In this document: piece after piece, positions 16,582 through 25,568 of the stretch
How positions within the stretch are numbered: position 1 is the first letter of the stretch
Layout: each line of letters begins with the position of its first letter
Assembly (NCBI GenBank): GCA_965200615.1
Contig: OZ241377.1
Location: 1,736,001-1,800,000 of the forward strand
DNA from: Bin5 sp965200615
Lineage (GTDB): Bacteria; Chloroflexota; Anaerolineae; Caldilineales; Caldilineaceae
DNA length: 64,000 nt
Direction of reading: 5' to 3'
Notes under the pieces: generated by a model
What the model was told of the DNA's origin: nothing
Seen by the model: only the letters and a program-made list of their open reading frames with translations
The model's database searches: none
Made by a program: the position numbers and the translations under genes

Positions 16582-18459
16582 CTATGCCCTCCCCAACTTT
16601 GCCTGGATCACGTCCCGCACCTCCGCAATTTTCAGCGGGCGGGCCGAAAGGTTCGCATACGTCTCCACCTTCACACCCAGCTTGCCCTGCAACAGCAGCG
16701 CCAGCTGCCCGCTGTTCAGCTCCGGCACAACGATCTTCCGGTACCGCTTGAGGACCGACGCCAGATTGGCCGGGAAGGGATTCAGATAACGCACGTGAGC
16801 ATGCGCCACCGATCGTCCGGCCCGCCGCGCCGACGCCACCGCCGACCGCACCACCCCGAACGTGCCTCCCCAGCTCACCATCAGCAGCTCAGCCTCCTCC
16901 GCGCCGAAAACCTCCTGCTCCGGAATGACGTCCGCCAGTCGCGCGATCTTCTCCGCCCGCTCCCGTATCATCTGCTCATTGTGCTCAGGATCATACGATA
17001 CGTTTCCCGTGACCGGCGCCTTGCTCAATCCCCCCAGCCGGTGCTCCAGGCCCGGCGTGCCCGGCAGCGCCCACGGCCGCGCCAGTGTCTCCTGGTCCCG
17101 TTCGTACGGCAGAAAAGGACCGTGCCCGTTTCCGTTCCTGTGCCCCGGCGGGTGCGTCACCTCGATCTCAGGGATCTCCTCCGCCTTCGGCGCCTGCCAC
17201 GGCTCCGCGCTGTTCGCCAAAAAACCTTCCGACAGCAAAAAGACCGGCGTCATCGCCCGCACCGCCAGTCGCGCCGCCTCCAGCGCCATCCCGAAACAGT
17301 CCGACGGCGTCGCCGGCGCCACGATCGGAATAGGACTCTCACCGTTGCGCCCGAACATCGCCTGCAGCAAATCAGCCTGCTCCGTCTTCGTCGGCAGACC
17401 CGTACTCGGCCCGCCCCGCTGCACATTGACCACGATCATCGGCAGCTCAAGCATCAGCGCCAGGTTGATCGCCTCGCCCTTCAGCGCAATCCCGGGCCCG
17501 CTCGTGCCCGTCACCCCCAACGCGCCCCCAAAAGCGGCGCCAATGACCGCACAGATCGCCGCGATCTCGTCCTCCGCCTGAAACGTGCGCACGTCAAAGT
17601 GCCGCAAGGGTGCCAGCGCGTGCAAAATGTCGCTCGCCGGCGTGATCGGATACGAGCCGTAGAACAGCGGCTTGCCCATCTTCTGCGCCGCTGTCACAAG
17701 ACCCATCGACAGCGCCTCGTTCCCTGTAACCTTGCGATACGTCCCGGGCGGCAGCGCCGCCGGCCGCACCATATACCGCTGCTGGAACGTCTCCGTCGTC
17801 TCGCCCAGAAAATAGCCGGTCTCCATCGCCTTCAGGTTGGCCTCCGCGATCATCGGCTTGCGCGCAAACTTCTCAAAAAGCCACTCCCGCGTCGTATCCA
17901 TCGACCGGTCGAACATCCAGAAGACCATCCCCAGCGCAAAGAAGTTCTGACAGCGGTCCCGCTCCTTGTTGGTCAGCTCCTCGAACTCGGACAGCGCCTC
18001 CCGGTTCAACGACGTCATCGGGATCGCCAGCACCTGGTACCCTTCCAGCGAGTCGTCCTCAAGCGGGTTCGAGCTGTAACCGGCCTTCGACAGGTTCTGT
18101 CTCGTGAACGAGTCCGTATTGACGATAATCGTTCCCGCCCGCTCCAGCTCCGGCAAACTGGCCTTCAACGCCGCCGGATTCATCGCCACCAGCACCTGCG
18201 GCGCATCCCCCGGCGTCAGCACATTCTGGCTCGAAAAGTGCACCTGGAACCCGCTCACTCCCGCCAGCGTACCCGCCGGCGCCCGGATCTCGGCCGGAAA
18301 GTCCGGCATCGTACTGATGTCATTCCCGAACACCGCCGACGTATTCGTGAACTGCGTCCCCGTCAACTGCATTCCGTCGCCGGAATCCCCGGCAAACCGG
18401 ATCGCAACCGACTCCAGCTCCTCTGATTCCTGCGTCCCTTCCCTCACTCTATCCGTCAT
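16582..18459 (-). CDS. korA: 2-oxoacid:ferredoxin oxidoreductase alpha subunit (gamma-alpha fusion)
   Basis: About 625 aa. The ATG at 18459 is preferred because GGAG lies seven bases upstream, while the ATG at 18465 is too close to it. The N-terminal gamma domain has VAIRFAGDSGDGMQLTG. The alpha domain has ALSMGLVTAAQKMGKPLF, YGSYPITPASDILHAL and a pyrophosphate-binding region TGTSGPGIALKGEAINLA. The C-terminus (MVSWGGTFGVVRSAV) is the domain II fold. This fused arrangement is that of 2-oxoglutarate or 2-oxoisovalerate:ferredoxin oxidoreductases; the substrate cannot be fixed from sequence alone. It is cotranscribed with korB and a separate CBS protein gene upstream. Confidence 0.87.
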   Translation of the reverse strand: MTDRVREGTQESEELESVAIRFAGDSGDGMQLTGTQFTNTSAVFGNDISTMPDFPAEIRAPAGTLAGVSGFQVHFSSQNVLTPGDAPQVLVAMNPAALKASLPELERAGTIIVNTDSFTRQNLSKAGYSSNPLEDDSLEGYQVLAIPMTSLNREALSEFEELTNKERDRCQNFFALGMVFWMFDRSMDTTREWLFEKFARKPMIAEANLKAMETGYFLGETTETFQQRYMVRPAALPPGTYRKVTGNEALSMGLVTAAQKMGKPLFYGSYPITPASDILHALAPLRHFDVRTFQAEDEIAAICAVIGAAFGGALGVTGTSGPGIALKGEAINLALMLELPMIVVNVQRGGPSTGLPTKTEQADLLQAMFGRNGESPIPIVAPATPSDCFGMALEAARLAVRAMTPVFLLSEGFLANSAEPWQAPKAEEIPEIEVTHPPGHRNGNGHGPFLPYERDQETLARPWALPGTPGLEHRLGGLSKAPVTGNVSYDPEHNEQMIRERAEKIARLADVIPEQEVFGAEEAELLMVSWGGTFGVVRSAVASARRAGRSVAHAHVRYLNPFPANLASVLKRYRKIVVPELNSGQLALLLQGKLGVKVETYANLSARPLKIAEVRDVIQAKLGRA

Positions 18460-18495
18460 ATGCATTCTCCATCGAACTGCACTCGATAGGCGCCA

Positions 18496-19011
18496 CTATC
18501 CTCCCTCGGCTCTCCGTGGGAAGCGTTCCGGATCGATCGGCCGGTTCAAGACCTCGACCGGGTAGCGGTCCGCCAGGTAATCGATGATCGCCTGGTGCGT
18601 CATAATCCCCAACAGTCTGCCGCTCCCGTCAACAATCGGCAGATTGCGAAAATGATTCTTCTCCATCAGGCGCAATGCGTCCGCCGCCGACGCGTCCGGG
18701 CCAATTGTAACTGGATCCGTGGTCATCACCTCGTCTACCGGCCGCTCCAGCATCCCCGGCACGTCGATGACCTTGCGCATCACATCCCGCTCGGTAAAGA
18801 TGCCCGCAAGCCGCGGCTGCCGCGACGCCTCTTCCTGCCCGTCACCGGCGCCGGCAGCCGCGCCCTCCTCTACCACCAGGCAGACGACCCGTCTGTCAGC
18901 CCGCATTCTGGCCAAGGTATCCCGAACCGACGTGCCCAAAGGCACCTGCGCGAATCCGCTGACGACCAGGTGGCTCACGTTTTCCGATTTGAGATCAGCT
19001 TGCAGGCTCAT
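18496..19011 (-). CDS. CBS domain pair protein
   Basis: About 171 aa from the ATG at 19011. It holds two CBS motifs: SGFAQVPLGTSVRDTLARM with GIFTERDVMRKVIDV, then VDEVMTTDPVTIGPDAS with FRNLPIVDGSGRLLG. A Gly/Ala/Glu-rich insert (about 55-68) lies inside the first. It sits 30 bases upstream of korA on the same strand and resembles the CBS tail fused to korB, so it is probably a second adenylate-sensing regulator of the same oxidoreductase. Confidence 0.83.
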   Translation of the reverse strand: MSLQADLKSENVSHLVVSGFAQVPLGTSVRDTLARMRADRRVVCLVVEEGAAAGAGDGQEEASRQPRLAGIFTERDVMRKVIDVPGMLERPVDEVMTTDPVTIGPDASAADALRLMEKNHFRNLPIVDGSGRLLGIMTHQAIIDYLADRYPVEVLNRPIDPERFPRRAEGG

Positions 19012-19059
19012 CCTCTCACCTCGCCCCTGAGAACCAACCACATCATAAAAGCCCTCTCG

Positions 19060-19073
19060 CGACTGACCACTAT
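19060..19073 (-). repeat. heptamer pair at the end of the first amidase gene
   Basis: Plus strand CGACTGA CCACTAT. The amidase stop TAG (19070-19072) lies in the second unit, as at korB. Confidence 0.5.
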
Positions 19074-20602
19074 CCCCGCAGTTCCGGCGCCCGCCGCACC
19101 TGCGTGATCTGCTCAAATGCATATGCCAGACGGATCAGAACAGGCTCGCTCCAGGCCCGTCCCATAAACGTGAGACCGATCGGCAACGCACTCCCCGCGC
19201 CGCCTCCCGCCCCCTGCGCCACGAAGCCTGCCGGCGCCGTCACCAGCGGATATCCCGCTATCGCCGCAAAACGCGAACTGCCGCCATGCACCGCATCCCC
19301 CGCCTCCGGGTCCAGCGGCCACGCCGGACCGCCCGTCGGCGCGATCAGCGCGTCCAGACCGTGCTCGTCCAGCACCGCATCCAGCCCCTCAACTGCAGCC
19401 AGCCGCCGTCCCGCCGCCAGCGCGTCCAGGTACGCCTCCCCATCGAGCGGCCCGCTCTCCTGCGACCGCTCGAACTGCTCCTGCCCAAAATGGGCCAGCT
19501 CCTTTTCGGCGTGCGCCTCGTTGAATGCGATCAGGTCGGCCAGCGAACGCGGCTGGGCCTGCGCCGCATCCACCACGATCCGCGTCGCCAGATAGGCCGC
19601 AATGCCATGCTTGAACTCCGTCTGCATGACGATCATTTCGCACTCGCCCATTCTCTTGCCGTCTGCCGTAGGAATGTCGGCGGGATCCACCACCTCCGCA
19701 CCCGCGTCGCGGACCGCCCGGATCGCCTCCTCGAACACCCTGTCCGTGGCCTCGTCATATCCGCTCACCCCTCTGCGAGCAACGCCGATACGCGCGCCCC
19801 GCAAGCCGTCCGCGTCCAGAAACTGACGGTAGTCGCCGTGTACCTTCCTGCCCTTGGCCGCCGTCGCCGTATCGCGCCCGTCCCCGGCCGTGAGCGCGCC
19901 CAGAACGGCCGCCGCGTCAGCAACGGTACGCGCCATCGGCCCCACCGTATCCTGCGTATGCGAGATCGGAATAACCCCGGCCCGGCTGCTCAGTCCCACC
20001 GTCGGCTTGATGCCCACGATGCCGCACGCCCCCGACGGGTTCACGATCGAGCCGTCAGTCTCCGTGCCCAGCGCCGCCGCCGCCAGATTCGCGCTCACCG
20101 CCGCCCCTGACCCCGAGCTGGAGCCGCCCGGATTGCGGCTGAGATCATAAGGGTTGCGGCACTGACCCCCGCGCGCACTCCAGCCGCTCGTCGACTTTGA
20201 GGAGCGATAGTTGGCCCATTCACTCAGGTTGGCCTTGCCGAGGATCACCGCGCCCGCCTCCCGCAGCGCCGTCGCCACCGTCGCATCGCGCGCCGGCCGC
20301 GACCCCAGCAGAGCCAGCGAGCCCGCCGTCGTCTGCATGCGGTCATCCGTATCGATGTTGTCTTTCAACAAAATGGGGATCCCGTGCAGCGGCCCCCGCA
20401 CCTGACCCGCCGCCCGCTCGCGGTCCAACCGCTCAGCGATCGCGGGCGCATCCGGATTGGTCTCGATGACCGAGCACAGCGCACTGTCAACCGCCTCGAT
20501 GGCCGCCAAGTAACCCTCAGTAATGCCGGCAGCCGAGCGCGCGCCCGCGGCTATATCGTCCTGCAGTTGGGCGATAGTCACTTCGCCAAGCTCTGTTGTC
20601 AT
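19070..20602 (-). CDS. amidase (amidase signature family)
   Basis: 510 aa. The Ser-cisSer-Lys triad regions are visible: LHGIPILLKDNIDT (catalytic Lys), NPGGSSSGSGAAVSAN (cis-Ser) and GTETDGSIVNPSGACGIVG (nucleophile Ser). The C-terminal part, LPIGLTFMGRAWSEPVLIRL, is typical of the GatA-like/hydrolase branch. It hydrolyses a carboxamide to acid and ammonia. It is too isolated from gatB/gatC to be the tRNA amidotransferase. It lies in a minus-strand run with a thioredoxin-like lipoprotein upstream. Confidence 0.9.
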   Translation of the reverse strand: MTTELGEVTIAQLQDDIAAGARSAAGITEGYLAAIEAVDSALCSVIETNPDAPAIAERLDRERAAGQVRGPLHGIPILLKDNIDTDDRMQTTAGSLALLGSRPARDATVATALREAGAVILGKANLSEWANYRSSKSTSGWSARGGQCRNPYDLSRNPGGSSSGSGAAVSANLAAAALGTETDGSIVNPSGACGIVGIKPTVGLSSRAGVIPISHTQDTVGPMARTVADAAAVLGALTAGDGRDTATAAKGRKVHGDYRQFLDADGLRGARIGVARRGVSGYDEATDRVFEEAIRAVRDAGAEVVDPADIPTADGKRMGECEMIVMQTEFKHGIAAYLATRIVVDAAQAQPRSLADLIAFNEAHAEKELAHFGQEQFERSQESGPLDGEAYLDALAAGRRLAAVEGLDAVLDEHGLDALIAPTGGPAWPLDPEAGDAVHGGSSRFAAIAGYPLVTAPAGFVAQGAGGGAGSALPIGLTFMGRAWSEPVLIRLAYAFEQITQVRRAPELRG

Positions 20603-20623
20603 ATCCTGTCAACCATCTCCCGA

Positions 20624-20637
20624 TCACCGACCACTGC
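20624..20637 (-). repeat. heptamer pair after the thioredoxin-like gene
   Basis: Plus strand TCACCGA CCACTGC, directly beyond the TAG stop at 20638-20640 and upstream of the amidase start. Here the repeat follows the stop rather than containing it. Confidence 0.45.
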
Positions 20638-21201
20638 CTATTGGCCGCTGGACACCGCAAGCAAGTTGTCCAGCGCGGCGCGCAGGTCCTCTTCCGGTTG
20701 CGCTCCCACGTACTCCTGTACGACATTCCCCTCCCCGTCCAGCAGGATCAGGTGGGGCTGGTAGCGAAAGTTGAACTGTTTTTTGTACTGCGCTACCGCA
20801 CTGTCGTCGATGTCCAGATAGAGGAACTCAACCTGTCCCCAGTAATCGATTTCGAGCCTGTGAACCACAGGCGCAAAGCGTACGCAGACCGGTCACCAGA
20901 ATGCGAAGAGTTCGACTACTTGCGGCGTGCCCGCGCCCAGCGCCACCGTCGCCGGGTCCGTGGCCTGCAGTTCCTCGCGGAAGGCTGGCGGCGGTCCGAT
21001 CGCAACCGCGGTCGGCTCAGGTTCAGGGGTGGAAGTCGGTTCTTCCACAGCCGTCGCCGCCGGTTCCGGCGCCTCGGTCGCCTGCGCCACCTCTTCTCCC
21101 GCCGCCGCAGGCGCATCATCGCCTGAGACCGCGTTGCAGCCGGACAGCACAAGGGCCAACACGATGACAACGAGGGCTAACTGTCTGTGTACCGCTGTCA
21201 T
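20638..21201 (-). CDS. thioredoxin-like lipoprotein, probable selenoprotein (in-frame TGA at the active site)
   Basis: 187 residues if the TGA at 20893-20895 is read through as selenocysteine 103. The ATG at 21201 follows AAAGGA. A lipoprotein signal LVLSGC is followed by an Ala/Pro/Glu-rich linker and then a thioredoxin domain: VVELFAFW, then Sec103-Pro-Val-Cys106, VRFAPVVHRL, a cis-Pro region FRYQPHLILLDGEGNVV and helix DLRAALDNLL. The same frame continues without any shift on both sides of the TGA, and the TGA stands exactly where the nucleophilic Cys of a C-x-x-C motif belongs. A perfect stem-loop follows (see 20856-20872). It would be a lipid-anchored thiol/selenol redox protein outside the membrane. 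The alternative is a TGC-to-TGA mutation or base-call error giving a dead gene. Confidence 0.7.
20856..20872 (-). promoter_or_regulatory. bacterial SECIS-like hairpin downstream of the in-frame TGA
   Basis: On the coding strand GCCTGTG-GTT-CACAGGC is a perfect 7-bp stem with a three-base loop starting with G. The loop begins 27 bases after the TGA. After a single mismatch four more pairs extend the stem. The bacterial SECIS model I recall asks for an apical loop of 3-14 bases with G in its first two positions, about 16-37 bases after UGA; all three are met. Confidence 0.6.
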
Positions 21202-21494
21202 GCTCTTTGTCCTTTCTCTCAGGACAGAGGCCTCGTTGCCTGTGTCCTCCTGTTTCATATTTCGCTCGCTAAGCACTTGATTCCGATGGTCGCCGCGAGT
21301 AAAATCATCCCCGCTGCACGACTCTGTTATCCGCCCTGGCAGTTCGTTGAACTCCTTTTGTCTGCCAACTTCCATATGGAAATGGGAAGGCAGAAAATGG
21401 GCAGGCGGTCTTTGCATTATGCCAAAGTAGAAGCCGCCCTGCCAAACATCAGGGGCGAGTCACAACCGCCAAGCCAAACCCTGAGAGGCGCCCG
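21202..21494. promoter_or_regulatory. divergent intergenic region
   Basis: This region separates the minus-strand thioredoxin-like gene from the plus-strand amidohydrolase, so it must hold both promoters. It contains a palindrome TTCCATATGGAA (21370-21381) nested between TCTGCC (21361-21366) and GGCAGA (21389-21394), a possible operator. I could not fix -10 or -35 boxes. Confidence 0.35.
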
Positions 21495-22349
21495 ATGATA
21501 GTAGACACCCATGTCCACGTCTGGGAGATCGATCCGCCCAGATATCCGGTCGGCCCCACCGCCCCCACCTGGAATACCTACCCTGACGAACCCGGTACCG
21601 CCGCCGAGCTGCTCGCCGAGATGAACGCCCAAGGCGTCGACTGGGCCGTACTCGTCCAGACCAGTTGGTCTACCTGGGACAACGGCTACATCGCCGACTC
21701 CGCCGCCCGCTTCCCCCACCGCTTCATCGGCCACGGCCTCATCGACCCCCAGGAGGCAGACAACGCCGAGCAGGTGCGCTACTGGCTCCACGAACGCGGC
21801 CTTGCAGGGTTCCGCTTCCATCCCATGTACTATCCTGATGAGAAAATCCTGCTGACAGCCCAGAACGGGCCCATGTGGGAGGAAATCGCCGCCGCCGATG
21901 CCGTCATCCAGTTCCACCTGCGCGCCGAGGAGGCCGACCAGATCGAGGCCATCGCCCGCCGCCACCCCCACCTGACCCTGATCCTCGATCACCTGGGCTA
22001 CCCCCAGGTCGAAGCCGACGAAGCCGGCTACCAGCCCATCGTCGACCTCGCCCGCTACGACAACGTCCACGTCAAACTGTCCGATGTCGCCGGCCATTCC
22101 CGCCAGGACTACCCCTACACGGACGTACATCCTTTCATCATTCGTATCTTCTCAGCCTTCGGCGCTGAGCGCATGATCTGGGGAACCGGATACCCCGGCC
22201 ATCACCGCGCCAAACACAACTGGCCCTCTCTGGCCCAGGAGTTGCGCCTGATCCAGGAAGGCCTGCCGTTTCTTCGTGAGGATGACAAGGAGAGAATTCT
22301 GGGAGGTACAGCCGCCCGCATCTGGGGTCTGACAAAGCCTTCCGACTAA
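21495..22349 (+). CDS. amidohydrolase family protein (TIM-barrel, amidohydrolase 2)
   Basis: 284 aa. The metal-binding opening is MIVDTHVHVWEID. Later come GFRFHPMYYPDEK, the barrel motif TLILDHLGYPQ and a C-terminal MIWGTGYPGHH with the late Asp region changed to Gly-Tyr. The fold is that of 2-pyrone-4,6-dicarboxylate lactonase and related hydrolases or decarboxylases. The missing late Asp (usual form W-G-S/T-D-x-P) is notable and may alter or reduce metal-dependent catalysis. It stands alone on the plus strand between two minus-strand groups. Confidence 0.83.
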   Translation: MIVDTHVHVWEIDPPRYPVGPTAPTWNTYPDEPGTAAELLAEMNAQGVDWAVLVQTSWSTWDNGYIADSAARFPHRFIGHGLIDPQEADNAEQVRYWLHERGLAGFRFHPMYYPDEKILLTAQNGPMWEEIAAADAVIQFHLRAEEADQIEAIARRHPHLTLILDHLGYPQVEADEAGYQPIVDLARYDNVHVKLSDVAGHSRQDYPYTDVHPFIIRIFSAFGAERMIWGTGYPGHHRAKHNWPSLAQELRLIQEGLPFLREDDKERILGGTAARIWGLTKPSD

Positions 22350-22375
22350 TCGCTACCTGCCTCACAGGCCGCGAA

Positions 22376-22396
22376 CCACTATCCACCGACCACTGC
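22376..22396 (-). repeat. three tandem heptamers encoding the end of the second amidase
   Basis: Plus strand CCACTAT CCACCGA CCACTGC. Read on the coding strand it supplies the last codons (Ala-Val-Val-Gly-Gly) and the TAG stop at 22379-22381. Confidence 0.6.
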
Positions 22397-23854
22397 CGGC
22401 CTGCGTTCCCCCACCCGCGTGGCCTGCTCAAACGCATGCGCCAGCTGCAGCACACCGAAATCATCCCGGTGACGGCCCACAATCTGCACGCCCACCGGCA
22501 GTCCCTCTGGCGTAAACCCGCACGGCGCCGAAATCGCCGGATGGCCGGTCACGGTGATGTAGTAGCAGGACTTCATCCAGTCGATATAGGTCTCCATCTC
22601 GACCATTCCGTCCCCGCGGTCAATCGAAGTCGGATAGGGCATGTCCACCGAAAAGGGCGGCACCTGGTTGACCGGCAGCAGCAGGAACTCGTACGTATCC
22701 ATAAAGTGGCGCATCGCATGGTACAACGTCGTGCGCATCTCTTCGGCCCGTCCCAAATCCGCGCCGGTGAGGTGGGCCCCCTGCTCGACGTTCCAGATGA
22801 TCGTGTCCTTCATCTGGTGGCGGTGCTCCGCCAGCAGCGGTCCGTGCGAGTGATGGAAACTCCAGGCGCGCATCGTCTTGAAGATCTCGTCTGCGTCGCT
22901 GAAGTCCGGCAATTCCGGCCCGTCACCCCGTGGCCGCGTCGCGCCCGCGCCGCTGAAATCGGCCACCTCGCAGCCAAGCCCGCTGAATGCCGCCAACTGC
23001 CCTTCGATCGCGTCCCGCACTCGCGGGTCTACCGGAAACTCGCCCCCCAGGTCCGCGCTGTACGCGATGCGAACGCCGCTGAAATCGCGCTCTAAAGACC
23101 GCGCGAAAACGCTGCCCGGCTCCGACTGCGCGATCGGCGAACGCGCGTCCGGCCCGGCGATTACGCTCAGCAGAAAAGCCACGTCCGCCACAGTGCGCCC
23201 CATCGGCCCCTGCACCGACAACCCAGACCAGGCGGTCAAACTCGGCCACACCGGCACCCGGCCCGGCGAAACGCGGAAACCGACCACGTTGCAGAAGTTG
23301 CCCGGGTTGCGCAGCGAGCCGCCCATGTCGCTCCCGTCCGCCAGGGGCGTCATACCGCACGCCAGCGCCACCGCCTGACCGCCGCTCGACCCCCCGCACG
23401 TCTTCGTCGGATCGTATGGGTTGCCCGTTGCCCCGAACACCGGGTTGAACGACTGCGAACCCGCCCCGAACTCCGGCACGTTCGTCTTGCCCATCGGGAT
23501 CGCGCCCGCCGCATGCAGCCGCTCGATGATCAGCTGGCTCTGGACCGGCACATTGTCCTTGTGGATCGGAGAGCCGTAGGTCGTGCGAATGCCCGCGGTG
23601 TCGGTCGTGTCCTTGTGCAGCATCGGCAGACCGTGCAGAGGCCCAACCTCTTCGCCCCGCGCCAGCGCCTCGTCAGCCGTTTTTGCGCGTTCCAGCGCCT
23701 GCTCCGGCAAAAAAGTCACCACCGCGTTGACCTTCGGGTTGACCCGCTCGATCTGCGCAATATGCGCCGCAGTCACCTCCACACTGGAAAAGTCCCCTTT
23801 GCGGATGCCCGCGGCCAGTTCCCTTCCGTCTCGAAAGCAAAGATCAGTCGTCAT
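22379..23854 (-). CDS. amidase (amidase signature family), second copy
   Basis: About 491 aa from the ATG at 23854, which overlaps the end of the phytanoyl-CoA dioxygenase gene by 11 bases. The catalytic regions are LHGLPMLHKDTTDTAG (Lys), KTCGGSSGGQAVALA (cis-Ser) and DGSDMGGSLRNPGNF (Ser). The start MTTDLCFRDGRELAAGI is the usual family opening. It is clearly a different subfamily from the amidase at 19070-20602. Coupling to a dioxygenase suggests a role in degradation of an amide-bearing compound (inference). The C-terminus is shaped by the heptamer repeat. Confidence 0.9.
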   Translation of the reverse strand: MTTDLCFRDGRELAAGIRKGDFSSVEVTAAHIAQIERVNPKVNAVVTFLPEQALERAKTADEALARGEEVGPLHGLPMLHKDTTDTAGIRTTYGSPIHKDNVPVQSQLIIERLHAAGAIPMGKTNVPEFGAGSQSFNPVFGATGNPYDPTKTCGGSSGGQAVALACGMTPLADGSDMGGSLRNPGNFCNVVGFRVSPGRVPVWPSLTAWSGLSVQGPMGRTVADVAFLLSVIAGPDARSPIAQSEPGSVFARSLERDFSGVRIAYSADLGGEFPVDPRVRDAIEGQLAAFSGLGCEVADFSGAGATRPRGDGPELPDFSDADEIFKTMRAWSFHHSHGPLLAEHRHQMKDTIIWNVEQGAHLTGADLGRAEEMRTTLYHAMRHFMDTYEFLLLPVNQVPPFSVDMPYPTSIDRGDGMVEMETYIDWMKSCYYITVTGHPAISAPCGFTPEGLPVGVQIVGRHRDDFGVLQLAHAFEQATRVGERRPAVVGG

Positions 23855-24881
23855 CTTCAGGCGCGTCTCCAGGGCGGAATCCATCTTTGAAAAAGGGCAG
23901 CTTCTCGCGTTTCGGATTTCTGCGCCAGTTCTCGCAGCCGCCCTCACCGGTAGGCCTCACCTTAGGCAGAGCCAGCTCCTCGTACGCCTTCCAGGGGTAG
24001 GGGTCCTCGCCCGCAATCATCACGACGTCCCGGTAGTCGGCCGTCGCCATGTGTTCATCTTCCTTCGGATTCCGCCACGGCAGGTAGGACTCCGCGCTCA
24101 TGTAATGGTTTACCAGCACGCGGCGGTACCCGCTCTGCGCACGGTTCGGGAAGGAGCGGTGCAGCAGATAGCCGTTGAAAAAGACCAGCGCCCCGGCATT
24201 CACCTCCACCGGAATCGCGTCCTCATCCCTGTAAGGGAATCCGTACGCCTCGCCCGCGCAGTCGAAGCGCGGATCGTCATGATCGTGCTGCGGCCAGATA
24301 ATGCCCCGCTTGTGCGAGCCGGGAATAACCCAAAGGCACCCGTTCTCGACCGTGGCACTGTCCAAAGCGATCCACGCGCCCGTGAGCGTCCGGTCGCGCG
24401 TCGGGATGAAGAATTCGTCCTGGTGCCACGCCTGGCCCGGTTTCCCCGTCGCCTTGATGAACAGCATCGATTGCATACACTTCACGTTCGGCCCGATCAC
24501 CTGGGTCAGCACCTCCGCGATGTGCCGGTGCCCGAGATAATGCAACATGGTTTCCGAGATCTTGTGCGGAAAATGGATGCACAGATAACGCCGCAGCACA
24601 TCCTCCTCGCTCTCGCCCGGCACGCTCGGCTCAAATCCGTCCACATCACCCCGCTCGCCTTTGCAAATCGCCGTCGTCTCCGCCCGCAGCTCCTCCACCT
24701 CCACCGGCGTCAGCGCATCCGGCAGAACATAGTAGCCATTCTCAGCATAAGACGCCCCGATGCTTTCAACAGATTCGGCCGCAGCGGCCACCCCACGGCC
24801 CGTCTCCGGACGATAGGATGCCGCCGCAACATCAGCCTTGCCGCCAGGATTAGAGGCCGTTGCCGTCGGAACAGATGCCAT
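23844..24881 (-). CDS. phytanoyl-CoA dioxygenase (PhyH) family protein
   Basis: 345 aa from the ATG at 24881, chosen because AGGAG lies seven bases upstream. It is an Fe(II)/2-oxoglutarate oxygenase fold: the metal motif H-x-D is in AWHQDEFFIPTRD and the distal His in LLHRSFPNRAQSGYRR, whose Arg binds 2-oxoglutarate. ENGCLWVIPGSHKRG is the family's substrate loop. Members hydroxylate varied small molecules; the substrate is unknown. It is translationally coupled to the amidase. Confidence 0.87.
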   Translation of the reverse strand: MASVPTATASNPGGKADVAAASYRPETGRGVAAAAESVESIGASYAENGYYVLPDALTPVEVEELRAETTAICKGERGDVDGFEPSVPGESEEDVLRRYLCIHFPHKISETMLHYLGHRHIAEVLTQVIGPNVKCMQSMLFIKATGKPGQAWHQDEFFIPTRDRTLTGAWIALDSATVENGCLWVIPGSHKRGIIWPQHDHDDPRFDCAGEAYGFPYRDEDAIPVEVNAGALVFFNGYLLHRSFPNRAQSGYRRVLVNHYMSAESYLPWRNPKEDEHMATADYRDVVMIAGEDPYPWKAYEELALPKVRPTGEGGCENWRRNPKREKLPFFKDGFRPGDAPEDDD

Positions 24882-25157
24882 TTGATTACTCCTCATTGTC
24901 GAGCGCGAAAAAGTGCATTCGGGCTGCGGTCAGTATAACGGACGTCATCCCGCAGGTCAACGAACGGCAAGCTGGTGTGTGTTCCAAAAGTGTTGTCCAT
25001 CCACAGACAGATCCCAAGTGAGACCACAGGTTGCGGTCAAGGGTTGCGCCACGCGGCACGGACCATTCGGTGAACAAGCGGAATTGCATGTCGGGCACTA
25101 ACTACAATGGTAAAGACCAACCAGTTCTCTCCTTTGGCTTTGAATTGGAGGCCAGGC

Positions 25158-25562
25158 ATGACGATAGACAGAGACCAGCTGTACAGGAAGATGGCGGTGA
25201 GGGGAAAGTGCCAACGCCTTTACACACATCTGGGCGGTCTTACCAAGCAGGAATGGAGAACCACCTTCAGGGAGATAGAAACCATAATCGGCTTCCCACT
25301 GCCTCCGTCCGCCCGTCTTCATCGGCCCTGGTGGTCCAACCAGTCCAGGGGCAGCGGTCACAGCCAGGCTTTGGCCTGGGGCGCCGCCGGATGGGAGACC
25401 GCGGAGGTGGACATGGATGCAGAAACTCTGCTGCTGCGGCGCAAGCCAGAGGCTGTCCCCCAAACCTTTAATCTTGACGAAGTGTTGCCGGTACATACGG
25501 CCGGGGGCTGGCCCGAAGCTCTCAGTCTCAGGCGCGAGGACATCTACGAAGACAGGATCTAG
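25158..25562 (+). CDS. DUF7662-like protein
   Basis: 134 aa from the ATG at 25158, preceded by GGAGG. The core reads LYTHLGGLTKQEWRTTFREI, then ETIIGFPLPPSARLHRPWW and SQALAWGAAGWETAEVDM, a pattern I associate with DUF7662, a small domain often next to toxin-antitoxin genes. It ends seven bases before a PIN toxin remnant. It may be the DNA-binding or antitoxin partner (inference). Confidence 0.6.
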   Translation: MTIDRDQLYRKMAVRGKCQRLYTHLGGLTKQEWRTTFREIETIIGFPLPPSARLHRPWWSNQSRGSGHSQALAWGAAGWETAEVDMDAETLLLRRKPEAVPQTFNLDEVLPVHTAGGWPEALSLRREDIYEDRI

Positions 25563-25568
25563 CCACAC

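Noticed and set aside
20893..21417. A short lipoprotein ending at the TGA, with a separate small gene at 20638-20868
   Set aside because: Both parts are in one frame and together make one thioredoxin domain, so a single gene is the simpler reading.
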